Positions 44,383-52,312 of a DNA stretch of 64,000 bases are shown here, piece by piece. The translations under genes were made by a program, and so were the position numbers. Under the pieces are notes generated by a model, which did no database searches, was not told where the DNA came from, and worked only from the letters and a program-made list of their open reading frames with translations. Where the stretch lies: the NCBI GenBank assembly GCA_017459985.1, contig JAFUBX010000006.1, positions 87,678 through 151,677 of the forward strand. Direction: 5' to 3'. Source of the stretch: Parasporobacterium sp. Its GTDB lineage: Bacteria > Bacillota > Clostridia > Lachnospirales > Lachnospiraceae. Each line of letters opens with the position of its first letter. Within the stretch, counting starts at the first letter, position 1.

Positions 44383-44500
44383 GAGGCTACGTGAGAAAAT
44401 GAGAAGGCTTTCTGAAAAATGGCATGAAAATGCGAGGCTACGTGAGAAAAGAAGATGGTTTTCTGAAATAAGCCGGAAAGAAAAGCGGGTTTGTGAGAAA
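44383..44500 (+). repeat. 51-bp-period array, three copies
   Basis: GTGAGAAA occurs at 44391, 44442 and 44493, exactly 51 bases apart, and TTTCTGA at 44409 and 44460 repeats with the same period. The first two copies share GAGGCTACGTGAGAAAA. The period is a multiple of three, so a short frame through it encodes 17-residue repeats, but that frame has no ribosome site. Confidence 0.75.
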
Positions 44501-44521
44501 CTATCGGAATGGACATAAAGT

Positions 44522-46117
44522 ATGGAAACAGAAAATAGAGTGAATATAGTAGAAAAGGCAACGGCGTCAGTGCTGGACAGCGTGCTGGGGTTTGTGATCT
44601 TCCTGGTATCCCTGGCGGCGTTTTATCTGCCCTTCGAGATCCGGATCATTCCGGAGGTGGCGCGGGTGCTGCCAATCGTGCGGTATGTGTGCGCAGGGAT
44701 CCTGCTCGTTTCATTTTTCTTCCTTTACGGAAGCACGCTGACGGTATTCCGCAGAAACTGGGCACTGTGGGCAGCGGCCGGATTTACCGGGGTGCTGATC
44801 TTTTCCACTGTGATGAACGGCGGAGATCTGGAGAGCGCGCTGGGCACTTCCGGGCTGGCGGGGCTGTTCCTGGTCATGGACATCGCCGTGTTCTTCCGGG
44901 TAAACCCGAAGAAATATCTCCTGACCGCCTTTTTCTTCCTGCTGGCAATCAATATTGCCAATACCTGCACGGTTTATGAATACTGCATAAAGCGGGGAAC
45001 CGGCATGTGGGATGTTTACGGGATTTCCACGAACTGGTTCTTTTCCCTGGTGGGAAATTATAACGGCGGGATCGAGTATATCCTTCCGATGGCCATCTGC
45101 GGATCGGCTTATGCCCACCGGTACGGGAAATGGCTGGACATTTTCAATTATGCCGGAATGATTATGAGCCTGATCATGGCGATCAAAGTGGATTCCCTGA
45201 CGCAGGTGGTTGTATTTGCGGCGCTTCTTGTATTTATGGTGATCGGAAATGTCGCCATGTTGTCGGATGGATTTGCGAAGGTTCTGAAAGTGGTGTTTCA
45301 GCCGGTGATTTTTGTCGCGGTCGATTTTGCGATCCTGGTCTCGGTGGTGATCATCAACCAGAGCAACTGGGTGGCAAGACTCGGGATCGATCCGGATTTT
45401 CACAACCGGCGGCATGTCTGGAATATGTCCATGGAATGGATCGCTCAAAAGCCCATCTGGGGGAGCGGCCAGGAGACCATTACCGTGGAAGCGAGCAAGA
45501 TCACAGGATATGCCCATTCCCACTGCACCTATCTGGAGGCGGCTTATAAAACCGGATTCGTGGGCTGCGTCTTTTTGCTGCTTTTGCTGGCGGCGGCGGT
45601 GGTGGCGATCTACCGGAACCGCCATGGCCGGCTTTCCTATATTCTGACGGGGCAGCTGTTTTTGTTCGGGCTGGCGGCGGTGGCGGAGACCTATCCCATG
45701 GTCTATGTGATGCTGTGCCTGGGACTGATCTATTATATTGCGAAGAATACCAACGAGACGAAGGAGGCCGGAAAGCGCATGAGGAAGGTCCGGCCGGATC
45801 CTGGTCCTGCATCGGGCAATAGCCGCGCGCCGGGCGGTGGGGTTAAGCCAGGCGAGACAACCGTGTCGGGAAATAGTCCCGTGCCGGGAAATGAGGGTAA
45901 GCCGGGAAACATTCCCGCATCGGGAAACATTCCAACGCCGGGAAATAGTCCCGCTCCTGTCCAGTCCGCCCTGGACATCCAGGAAGAACAGCTGGAACAG
46001 GTGGGGCAGAAGGTTCAGGAAGTGCAAGAGAACCAGCTGAGCGAGTTTGTATCCGGGGATGATATCGACCAGACCGTCCATATCGACGAGACTGTGCTGA
46101 TGAAGGGCGGGAGATAA
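44522..46117 (+). CDS. O-antigen-ligase/polymerase-like membrane protein
   Basis: A 531-residue protein with about 11-12 hydrophobic helices in the first 425 residues, resembling the O-antigen ligase/Wzy group, which join or polymerise surface glycans. The large loop contains NRRHVWNMSMEWIAQ, WGSGQET and AHSHCTYLEAAYKTG, which match the typical RxxxW and H-N/C-xYLE patterns. The C-terminal 100 residues are a cytoplasmic-looking tail with repeated PGNSPV-like hexapeptides from an 18-base DNA repeat (about 45868-45957). The start codon has only a weak ribosome site. No other glycan genes lie nearby. Confidence 0.65.
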   Translation: METENRVNIVEKATASVLDSVLGFVIFLVSLAAFYLPFEIRIIPEVARVLPIVRYVCAGILLVSFFFLYGSTLTVFRRNWALWAAAGFTGVLIFSTVMNGGDLESALGTSGLAGLFLVMDIAVFFRVNPKKYLLTAFFFLLAINIANTCTVYEYCIKRGTGMWDVYGISTNWFFSLVGNYNGGIEYILPMAICGSAYAHRYGKWLDIFNYAGMIMSLIMAIKVDSLTQVVVFAALLVFMVIGNVAMLSDGFAKVLKVVFQPVIFVAVDFAILVSVVIINQSNWVARLGIDPDFHNRRHVWNMSMEWIAQKPIWGSGQETITVEASKITGYAHSHCTYLEAAYKTGFVGCVFLLLLLAAAVVAIYRNRHGRLSYILTGQLFLFGLAAVAETYPMVYVMLCLGLIYYIAKNTNETKEAGKRMRKVRPDPGPASGNSRAPGGGVKPGETTVSGNSPVPGNEGKPGNIPASGNIPTPGNSPAPVQSALDIQEEQLEQVGQKVQEVQENQLSEFVSGDDIDQTVHIDETVLMKGGR

Positions 46118-46122
46118 TTCGT

Positions 46123-46151
46123 TTTACTTTTTTACGTTAATAGTGTAAAAT
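46123..46151 (+). promoter_or_regulatory. Promoter of the ABC importer operon
   Basis: TTTACT (46123-46128), a 17-base spacer and TAAAAT (46146-46151). The leader is about 60 bases and ends in GAGGAGG before the ATG at 46216. Confidence 0.6.
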
Positions 46152-46215
46152 TTAGTGTACAAAAATGTATCCAATCCCGGAGCCTACCGGGAGCAAAAAT
46201 CGAGGAGGTATTTTT

Positions 46216-47427
46216 ATGAAGTTGAGAAAAGTATTTGCAGTTCTTCTTGCTGCAGTCATGGTATTCGCCATCGCAATGACAGCTTCTGCAGAAGAGAAGA
46301 CATTGAAGGTTGGCGTTGCTGTCAATGCGACCGGCTGGTTTGCGGATTTTGACGCCAACAACTGGGAAGAGCTTGTAATCTACGCCGATATGCTGAATGA
46401 AGAGGGCGGCCTTCATGTGGGAGATGACACCTACAAGATCGAGCTGGTTCAGGCAGACGGACAGTCTGATTTCGCCGGCATGCCCACCGCATGTATGGAT
46501 CTGATTGACAAAGAAGTGGATTTCGTCATTGAGACCAACGACTTCTGGATGGTAGACGGAAACCAGCTGCTGAAGGAAGCGGACATCCTGACCCTTTCCT
46601 GCTATCCGGATTTCGCAACCGGATTCTGGACCGACGCGGACGGCAATGTCAATGACTGCCTGCTGAGCTGCGCAAATGGTGCGGCCAACGACATCGTTGC
46701 TCTTCTGACCGAACTGGGCGAAATGTATCCGGATGCCCACACCGTGATGTATGTCTGCAACGCTGACGGAACCGAAGGCGTGAAGTATGAATATGTCAAG
46801 AAGGTCTGCGAAGAAATGGGATACGAACTGCTGGAGCAGTATGAAGTTTATGATTCCAGCGCACCGGATATGACAGCCATCGCACAGAAGGTTGCTGCCG
46901 CTGATCCGGATGCCTACATCGGCCAGGGCGTTATCAGCTGCATCGGCCAGCTGATCGCAGCACTCCAGGATTATGATCCGGACTGCATCTGCCTCGCATC
47001 CTGCGGACAGAGCGTTGAGGTGCTGGCAAGCATCATCGGTGACTCCACCAAGTGCAACAAGATCATCTCCACCGGTATCGGATTCGACAAGGAGAAGAAT
47101 ACCGAGCTGATGAATACCATCTATGACAAGCTGATGGACAAATTCGGACCGGAAACCGCCAACTCCTGGGCAGGCAACTTTGTAAACTGCATGAAGGTCT
47201 ACAAGGAAATCGTCGAAGAGATCGGAACCATTGACAAAGATGCCATCATCGACTACTGGAAAAATGCCGAGACCCTGTCTACCGTATATTCTGACGAAGC
47301 ACATCTGGGCGGCAAGGAATCCTTCGGCCTGGATTTCAACCGTATGATCGTCAACCCGACACCGATCTCCACACTGGACGGCGGCGTAGGAACCTTCCTT
47401 GGCTGGTATCAGTTTGACGTTCAGTAA
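46216..47427 (+). CDS. Branched-chain-type ABC transporter substrate-binding protein
   Basis: A 403-residue secreted or lipid-free binding protein with a clear signal peptide, cut near TASA-EEKTL (about residue 26). The mature part is a periplasmic-binding-protein type I fold (KVGVAVNATGWFADFD..., ELVQADGQSD). The start at ATG 46216 has GAGGAGG upstream. It is the first gene of a livKHMGF-type operon. The ligand may be a branched-chain amino acid, another amino acid, or an amide; the sequence does not decide. Confidence 0.85.
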   Translation: MKLRKVFAVLLAAVMVFAIAMTASAEEKTLKVGVAVNATGWFADFDANNWEELVIYADMLNEEGGLHVGDDTYKIELVQADGQSDFAGMPTACMDLIDKEVDFVIETNDFWMVDGNQLLKEADILTLSCYPDFATGFWTDADGNVNDCLLSCANGAANDIVALLTELGEMYPDAHTVMYVCNADGTEGVKYEYVKKVCEEMGYELLEQYEVYDSSAPDMTAIAQKVAAADPDAYIGQGVISCIGQLIAALQDYDPDCICLASCGQSVEVLASIIGDSTKCNKIISTGIGFDKEKNTELMNTIYDKLMDKFGPETANSWAGNFVNCMKVYKEIVEEIGTIDKDAIIDYWKNAETLSTVYSDEAHLGGKESFGLDFNRMIVNPTPISTLDGGVGTFLGWYQFDVQ

Positions 47428-47481
47428 GGGACAGAAGCGCAAACTGTGTGAAGGCCATAGAATGAGCTGACAGTGAAGCAC

Positions 47482-47515
47482 GGGGTCTTATCTCTGGCGG
47501 ATAAGACCCCTTTTT
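47482..47515 (+). terminator. Terminator between the binding protein and permease genes
   Basis: GGGGTCTTATC (47482-47492) pairs perfectly with GATAAGACCCC (47500-47510) and is followed by TTTTT. As it lies inside the operon, it probably lets only part of transcription continue, giving more binding protein than permease. Confidence 0.85.
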
Positions 47516-47537
47516 CAATAAAAAATAGGAGATTCTT

Positions 47538-48404
47538 ATGTTTACGGGAACCATCTGGCTGGGAATCGGCGTCAATACGCTGATGCTGGCCTCAATGTAT
47601 ATCATGGCAGCCCTGGGGTTTGCCTTCATTTTCAATATGCTGGGTGCGATCAACCTGGCACACGGAAACATTTACATGATCGGCGCGTTTATTGCCTACG
47701 CGATCTGTTACTATACCGGACTGCCGAACTGGCTGTCCATCCTGATCGCAGCCCTGATCACCGCCGCCTTCGGTCTGCTGCTGGAGCGGTTCGCGATCCG
47801 GCCCTTCAAGGATGACTTTTCGCGGATTGTTATGGTGGGTGTGGCGCTGATGTTCATTTTCCAGACTTCGGCAACCTTGTTTACGGGAACCAAGACCCTG
47901 TCCATTCCGCTGCTGGCGGAGGGCACGGTGCGGATCGGAGCTCTGGGTATTTCCAATCAGAAGATCATCATGTTTGTGATCGCCGTGGTGATCCTGGCGA
48001 TCGTACTGTTTATCACCAATAAAACCAAGCTGGGCAGAGAAATGAAAGCCGTTTCCCAGGACCGTCTGGGAGCAGCTCTTCAGGGGATTCCGATCAACCG
48101 GGTGGCAGCCATCGTCTGTGCCATCGGATGTGGGATCGCCACCATCGCGGGCGGTCTGATGGGATCCTATCAGTCCCTGTCCTCCGGAATGGGCGATACC
48201 ATTACCCTGCGGATCCTGATGCTGGTCATGATGGCCGGCGCCGGTTCCATGAACGGAATCATTGTAACCGGGCTCATCATGGGATTCCTGGATGCCTTTT
48301 TCCCGGTGCTGCTCAGCGGATCCCTGGCTACGACGGTGACTCTGTTTGTCGTTATCGTGATCCTGCTGATTCGGCCAAAGGGATTCTTTGGCCATGAAAT
48401 GTAA
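47538..48404 (+). CDS. livH: Branched-chain amino-acid ABC permease LivH-like
   Basis: A 288-residue membrane permease with about eight helices. LivH features include GAINLAHGNIYMIGAF near the N-terminus and AVSQDRLGAALQGIPINRVAAIVCAIG with the cytoplasmic EAA-like loop. It forms a heterodimer channel with the next protein. Start ATG 47538 follows ATAGGAGA. Confidence 0.92.
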   Translation: MFTGTIWLGIGVNTLMLASMYIMAALGFAFIFNMLGAINLAHGNIYMIGAFIAYAICYYTGLPNWLSILIAALITAAFGLLLERFAIRPFKDDFSRIVMVGVALMFIFQTSATLFTGTKTLSIPLLAEGTVRIGALGISNQKIIMFVIAVVILAIVLFITNKTKLGREMKAVSQDRLGAALQGIPINRVAAIVCAIGCGIATIAGGLMGSYQSLSSGMGDTITLRILMLVMMAGAGSMNGIIVTGLIMGFLDAFFPVLLSGSLATTVTLFVVIVILLIRPKGFFGHEM

Positions 48405-48415
48405 GGAGGTTTGAG

Positions 48416-49405
48416 ATGAAAAAGAATTCGAAATTATTATCCATCCTTCCTTATGCGGTGATCCTGGTCTGCTTCCTGATCATCCCCACGTCCATTGACA
48501 AGATGTTCTGGTATGCGGCCTTCATCTCCATTCTTGCTAAAATGATCGCATCTGTGGGACTTCGTATGGTGTCCCTGGGCGGGGATATGAGTTTTGCCAT
48601 GGGCGCCTTCATGGGCCTGGGAGCCTACGGCGCCGCCATTATGGTGACCAAATGGAGTTTTCCGTTCTGGGCCGCCATCATCCTGGCCGCCGTATTTGCC
48701 GCCATTGTGGCTGTGCTGACGGGAATTCCTTTCGCAAGACTCCGGTCGATTTATTACTGTATGACCACCATGTTCCTGGGGATTTTCCTGATCTATATTT
48801 TCCAGAGCTTTGACTGGACCGGCGCTAATACCGGAATCAAGCAGATCCCGAAGCTTTTCGGAGGCAAGCCGGCCATCAATTACTGGTATTTCCTGGCGCT
48901 GGCGGTGGTCTGCATCTTCTGCATGTGGCGGTTCGAGAAATCCCGGATCGGCAACACTCTGAAAGCCATTGCCCAGTCCCACGAAGTGGCGGCTTCCATG
49001 GGCGTCAACGAACGGTTCTACCGTCTGATGGCCATCGGTGTGGCAGCCTTTTTCTGCGGCGTGGCCGGCGCCAGCTATGCGCTGTACTACGGATCCGTTG
49101 TGGGTTCCACCTACGGCATGACCCTGGATCTGTGGATCATCATGTTCTTCATGGTGGGCGGCAAGGACGATTTCTTCGGGCCCATCATCGGAGCTGCCCT
49201 GCTGGGCGTGGTCAATGAAGGATCCCGGACCTTCGGAAGCTATGCGCCGTTCCTGGCATGCGCCGTTTTGCTGCTGGTGGCATATCTGCTTCCGGGCGGA
49301 CTGGCCAGCATTCCAAGAACCATTAAGAAAGCCATTGATGACAAAAAGATGAAACAGGTGGATATCAGCGCCTTTTCTTCAGGATCTGACGGGAAGGAGG
49401 CGTAA
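48416..49405 (+). CDS. livM: Branched-chain amino-acid ABC permease LivM-like
   Basis: A 329-residue membrane permease partner with the typical GGDMSFAMGAFMGLGAYGAA segment and the cytoplasmic loop RIGNTLKAIAQSHEVAASMGVN. Start ATG 48416 follows AAGGAGG, 11 bases after livH. Its stop is two bases before livG. Confidence 0.92.
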   Translation: MKKNSKLLSILPYAVILVCFLIIPTSIDKMFWYAAFISILAKMIASVGLRMVSLGGDMSFAMGAFMGLGAYGAAIMVTKWSFPFWAAIILAAVFAAIVAVLTGIPFARLRSIYYCMTTMFLGIFLIYIFQSFDWTGANTGIKQIPKLFGGKPAINYWYFLALAVVCIFCMWRFEKSRIGNTLKAIAQSHEVAASMGVNERFYRLMAIGVAAFFCGVAGASYALYYGSVVGSTYGMTLDLWIIMFFMVGGKDDFFGPIIGAALLGVVNEGSRTFGSYAPFLACAVLLLVAYLLPGGLASIPRTIKKAIDDKKMKQVDISAFSSGSDGKEA

Positions 49406-49407
49406 CC

Positions 49408-50193
49408 ATGGAATTTCAGAAAAAGACATTGCTAAAAACCGTTGATCTGACCAAACGCTTCGGCGGACTGGTGGTCATGAACAAATTAAATATGCAGGTG
49501 ACGGAGGGAGAAGTCCACGGACTTTTAGGACCCAACGGAGCCGGCAAATCCACCTTCTTCAACCTGGTGACGGGAGTCTTAAAACCCACCTCCGGCAAGA
49601 TCTGGTACGACGATGTGATGGATATCACCAACGCCAAGCCCCATAAGGTGGCGAAGCTGGGCATCGGGAGGACCTTTCAGTTAAATCCTCTGTTCGGCGA
49701 TTTCACCGTGGAGGAAAATATCATGGCGGCCCAGTTCCTGCATCCCCATTCCACGGTGCTTCAGGTGTATTTCAATACCCCGACCTACCGAAAAAATGAG
49801 AAGGAAGCCCAGAAATCCACGAATGACATCATGGAAATGCTGAATATGACGGCAATTAAGGATGTCAAGGCGGCGGCCCTTCCCCACGGATACCAGAAGC
49901 TCCTCGGGGTGGCCAGGGCTCTGGCGGTTAAGCCGAAGCTCCTGATGCTGGATGAGCCCCTGGGCGGCATGAACCCGGAGGAGATCCATTTTACGCTGGA
50001 CGCCATCAACACCATGAACAAGGAGATCGGCATCACCATTCTGATCGTGGAGCACAATATGCAGGTGCTGGATATCTGCGATAACGTGACGGTCATTTCC
50101 TTCGGGGAGAAGATCTTTGACGGAACCGCGGAGGAAGTGCGGGACGATAAGACCGTCAATGAAGTGTATTTCGGAGGTGTGGAATATGACTGA
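49408..50193 (+). CDS. livG: Branched-chain amino-acid ABC ATPase LivG-like
   Basis: A 261-residue ABC ATPase: Walker A GPNGAGKST, the Q-loop segment GRTFQLNPLF, a signature region reading LPHGYQKLLGVARAL, Walker B LLMLDEPLGGMN, and the H-loop VEHNM. The signature lacks the usual SGG, as is common in LivG proteins. It overlaps livF by eight bases. Confidence 0.92.
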   Translation: MEFQKKTLLKTVDLTKRFGGLVVMNKLNMQVTEGEVHGLLGPNGAGKSTFFNLVTGVLKPTSGKIWYDDVMDITNAKPHKVAKLGIGRTFQLNPLFGDFTVEENIMAAQFLHPHSTVLQVYFNTPTYRKNEKEAQKSTNDIMEMLNMTAIKDVKAAALPHGYQKLLGVARALAVKPKLLMLDEPLGGMNPEEIHFTLDAINTMNKEIGITILIVEHNMQVLDICDNVTVISFGEKIFDGTAEEVRDDKTVNEVYFGGVEYD

Positions 50194-50938
50194 TATGAAT
50201 AGGAAATCCGGATCCAATATTCTCGAACTCCGGGATATCGATGTGATCTACGGCAAGTCGGTGGCGATCCATGATGTTAGCCTTAAGGTTCCGGAGGGGG
50301 AGATCGTGACCCTCATCGGATCCAACGGCGCCGGCAAATCCACCACCCTGAATACCATCGCCGGTATCGTAAAGCCTTCCAGGGGATCTGTGGTTTATAA
50401 AGGGGAGGATATTACGAAGCTTCCGACGGACAAGAGGGTCCAGATGGGACTGTGTCTGGTGCCGGAGGGGCGGCATCTGTTTCCGTTCCTGACGGTGCTG
50501 GAAAACCTTCAGCTGGGAGCCACCCAGCGAAAGGATTCCGCCGGGATCAAATCAGATTTTGACTTTGTGTATGATCTGTTTCCGAAACTGAAGGACCGCA
50601 GGTCTCAGAAGGCGGGGACCCTGTCCGGCGGCGAGCAGCAGATGGTGGCTATCGCCAGGGGATTGATGTCGGATCCGAAGCTTTTGTGTCTGGACGAGCC
50701 TTCTCTGGGCATTGCCCCCATTGTGATCGAGGAAATGGGCGTGGCCATCAAAGAGATCAACAAATCCAAGGGTACCAGTATCCTGCTGGTGGAGCAGAAT
50801 GTGCATCTGGCGTTCAGCACCGCGTCCTACTGCTATGCGCTGCAGGTCGGCGAGCTGATGGCGGAGGGAGACATTGAGAGCATCAAGAATTCTGACGTGG
50901 TCAAGAAGGCGTACTTCGGCGGCGACAAGGAAGCATAG
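50186..50938 (+). CDS. livF: Branched-chain amino-acid ABC ATPase LivF-like
   Basis: A 250-residue ABC ATPase: Walker A GSNGAGKST, signature LSGGEQQMVAIARGL, Walker B LLCLDEPSLGIAP, and the H-loop VEQNV. I chose ATG 50186 because GGAGG lies upstream and the protein then begins just before the ATPase domain; a longer frame upstream lies inside livG. It is the last gene of the importer operon. Confidence 0.92.
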   Translation: MTDMNRKSGSNILELRDIDVIYGKSVAIHDVSLKVPEGEIVTLIGSNGAGKSTTLNTIAGIVKPSRGSVVYKGEDITKLPTDKRVQMGLCLVPEGRHLFPFLTVLENLQLGATQRKDSAGIKSDFDFVYDLFPKLKDRRSQKAGTLSGGEQQMVAIARGLMSDPKLLCLDEPSLGIAPIVIEEMGVAIKEINKSKGTSILLVEQNVHLAFSTASYCYALQVGELMAEGDIESIKNSDVVKKAYFGGDKEA

Positions 50939-51105
50939 ATTCCAGGGCTGGCAGGATTGCCATAAAGTCCCCGTACTGCACAGATATTTAAGGTTTTATG
51001 GAATTGAGAAGTCTTTGAGTTCATACTCCCTGTGAAGGGACTCTGTTTTATTAAGCTATGGCAGAAAACGTATAGCTATGCATGAAAAACAGGAGGAAAT
51101 GCGTA

Positions 51106-51324
51106 ATGACGATGGAGAAGATGGTGATATTCCACAACCTTCTGGACGAGAATTTACGGCCAGCCATGGGACGCTGGTTCAGGAGATCCCATGTGCCGGA
51201 TGTGCTGACCCTGTGTCCCTGGACAAAACCGGTATCTGATGTACCGGCCGGCGGCAGTCAGGCGTATTCATTTCTGAGAATATATGCCCAGGAGGCGGAT
51301 ATTTTGAACTTTGTCATGTACTAA
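51106..51324 (+). CDS. Small ORF, possible truncated dimeric alpha/beta-barrel protein
   Basis: A 72-residue frame with AGGAGG nine bases before ATG 51106. The first half (EKMVIFHNLLDENLRPAMGR, then WFRRSHVPDVLTLCPWTK) looks like a conserved enzyme fragment of the EthD-like ferredoxin-fold type, but this is a guess. After TKP the sequence loses that character and ends in the first site of the 52-bp array. It may be a gene remnant interrupted or overwritten by the array. Confidence 0.4.
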   Translation: MTMEKMVIFHNLLDENLRPAMGRWFRRSHVPDVLTLCPWTKPVSDVPAGGSQAYSFLRIYAQEADILNFVMY

Positions 51325-51659
51325 TCGATGATGTTCAATTATACATGATGTAATTCGTTGTCAGATCATGTAAAAAATAGAAATGCAAAAATATACATGA
51401 CCAAATACATGATAATGTCATGTAAAAAACGGTAAAATTGATATTTACATGATTATAAACGCAATTTCATCATGTATAAAACGGAAAAGACGGAATATAC
51501 ATGATGCTTTTACGGAATTTATCATGTAAATAATGGGATAATCAAAATATACATGACAGATTTGCAGAATTCATCATGTAAAGAATGAATCACATGAATA
51601 ATACATGACGGGTCAGCCGCTTTTGTCATGTAAAAATGTTTTATTAATAAATTTACATG
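51315..51659 (+). repeat. Array of alternating TACATG/CATGTA sites, exact 52-bp period
   Basis: TACATG begins at 51342, 51394, 51446, 51498, 51550, 51602 and 51654. CATGTA begins at 51315, 51367, 51419, 51471, 51523, 51575 and 51627. Every step is exactly 52 bases. Each left site is followed by 19 bases and a right site, then 21 bases to the next left site. The usual extended forms are TTTACATGA or TATACATGA and TCATGTAAA. The bases between sites are AT-rich and not conserved. No gene lies in the array. Confidence 0.92.
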
Positions 51660-51707
51660 AAAATAGATAAAATGACCGGGGAGAGAACACTTAAAACAGC
51701 GGAAGGA

Positions 51708-51736
51708 TTGACATCGTGCAATACATGTGATAAATT
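51708..51736 (+). promoter_or_regulatory. Promoter of the rimP-infB operon
   Basis: A perfect TTGACA (51708-51713), a 17-base spacer and TAAATT (51731-51736) with the extended TG at 51728-51729. It starts 49 bases after the last site of the 52-bp array. Confidence 0.75.
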
Positions 51737-51761
51737 ACACAAGGTAACTAATAGGAATGAT

Positions 51762-51789
51762 TTTAAGCGGACCCGGTGGTCCGCTTAAA
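51762..51789 (+). other. Perfect 12-bp hairpin in the rimP leader
   Basis: TTTAAGCGGACC and GGTCCGCTTAAA flank a CGGT loop. A T-rich stretch (TATTGCATTTTT) follows after one base, so it could act as an attenuator. It ends 25 bases before the rimP ATG. Confidence 0.7.
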
Positions 51790-51814
51790 TATTGCATTTT
51801 TCAGGATAAATAAG

Positions 51815-52288
51815 ATGGCAAAGCAGAACAATATTGAGCAGCAGACGGAGTCTCTTCTGCAGCCGATTCTGGACCGGCATCAGTTTGAACTGGTGGATGT
51901 GGAATATGTAAAGGAAGGGTCGGACTGGTATTTAAGGGCGTATATTGATAAGGAAGGCGGGATCGCCGTAGATGACTGCGAGGCCGTCAGCCGGGAACTG
52001 GAGAAGGAACTGGACGCCCGGGACCTGGTCCCCGGAGCGTATATCCTGGAGGTCAGCTCCCCGGGACTGACCAGGGCCCTGAAGAAAGAGAAGGATTATA
52101 TCAGAAATCTCGGGAAGCCGGTGGAAGTGCATACTTATAAGCCCATCGAGGGGGCGAAGGAATTCATCGGCGATCTTCTCCGGTATGACAATGAAAGCGT
52201 CGTACTGGATATCGGGCCTGAAGAAACAGAAGAAATCACCATACCAAGAAGCAATATTTCGGTAATTAAACAATATTTTGTATACTGA
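51815..52288 (+). CDS. rimP: Ribosome maturation factor RimP
   Basis: A 157-residue protein that helps 30S subunit assembly. Typical phrases are FELVDVEYVKEGSDWYLRAYID, YILEVSSPGLTRALKK and the C-terminal EITIPRSNISVIKQYF. I chose ATG 51815, with AGGAT seven bases upstream. It heads the nusA-infB operon, as in most bacteria. Confidence 0.95.
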   Translation: MAKQNNIEQQTESLLQPILDRHQFELVDVEYVKEGSDWYLRAYIDKEGGIAVDDCEAVSRELEKELDARDLVPGAYILEVSSPGLTRALKKEKDYIRNLGKPVEVHTYKPIEGAKEFIGDLLRYDNESVVLDIGPEETEEITIPRSNISVIKQYFVY

Positions 52289-52312
52289 TCTGATCAGCAG
52301 GAGGAGATCAAC

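Noticed and set aside
44309-44518. 69-residue frame with 17-residue repeats (RLREK motif)
   Set aside because: It begins inside queH, has no ribosome site, and its repeat simply follows the 51-base DNA period; I list the DNA repeat instead.
51315-51659. CRISPR array or plasmid-type iteron origin
   Set aside because: Sites are about nine bases and alternate in orientation, unlike CRISPR repeats; no replication initiator gene is adjacent and the location is chromosomal.
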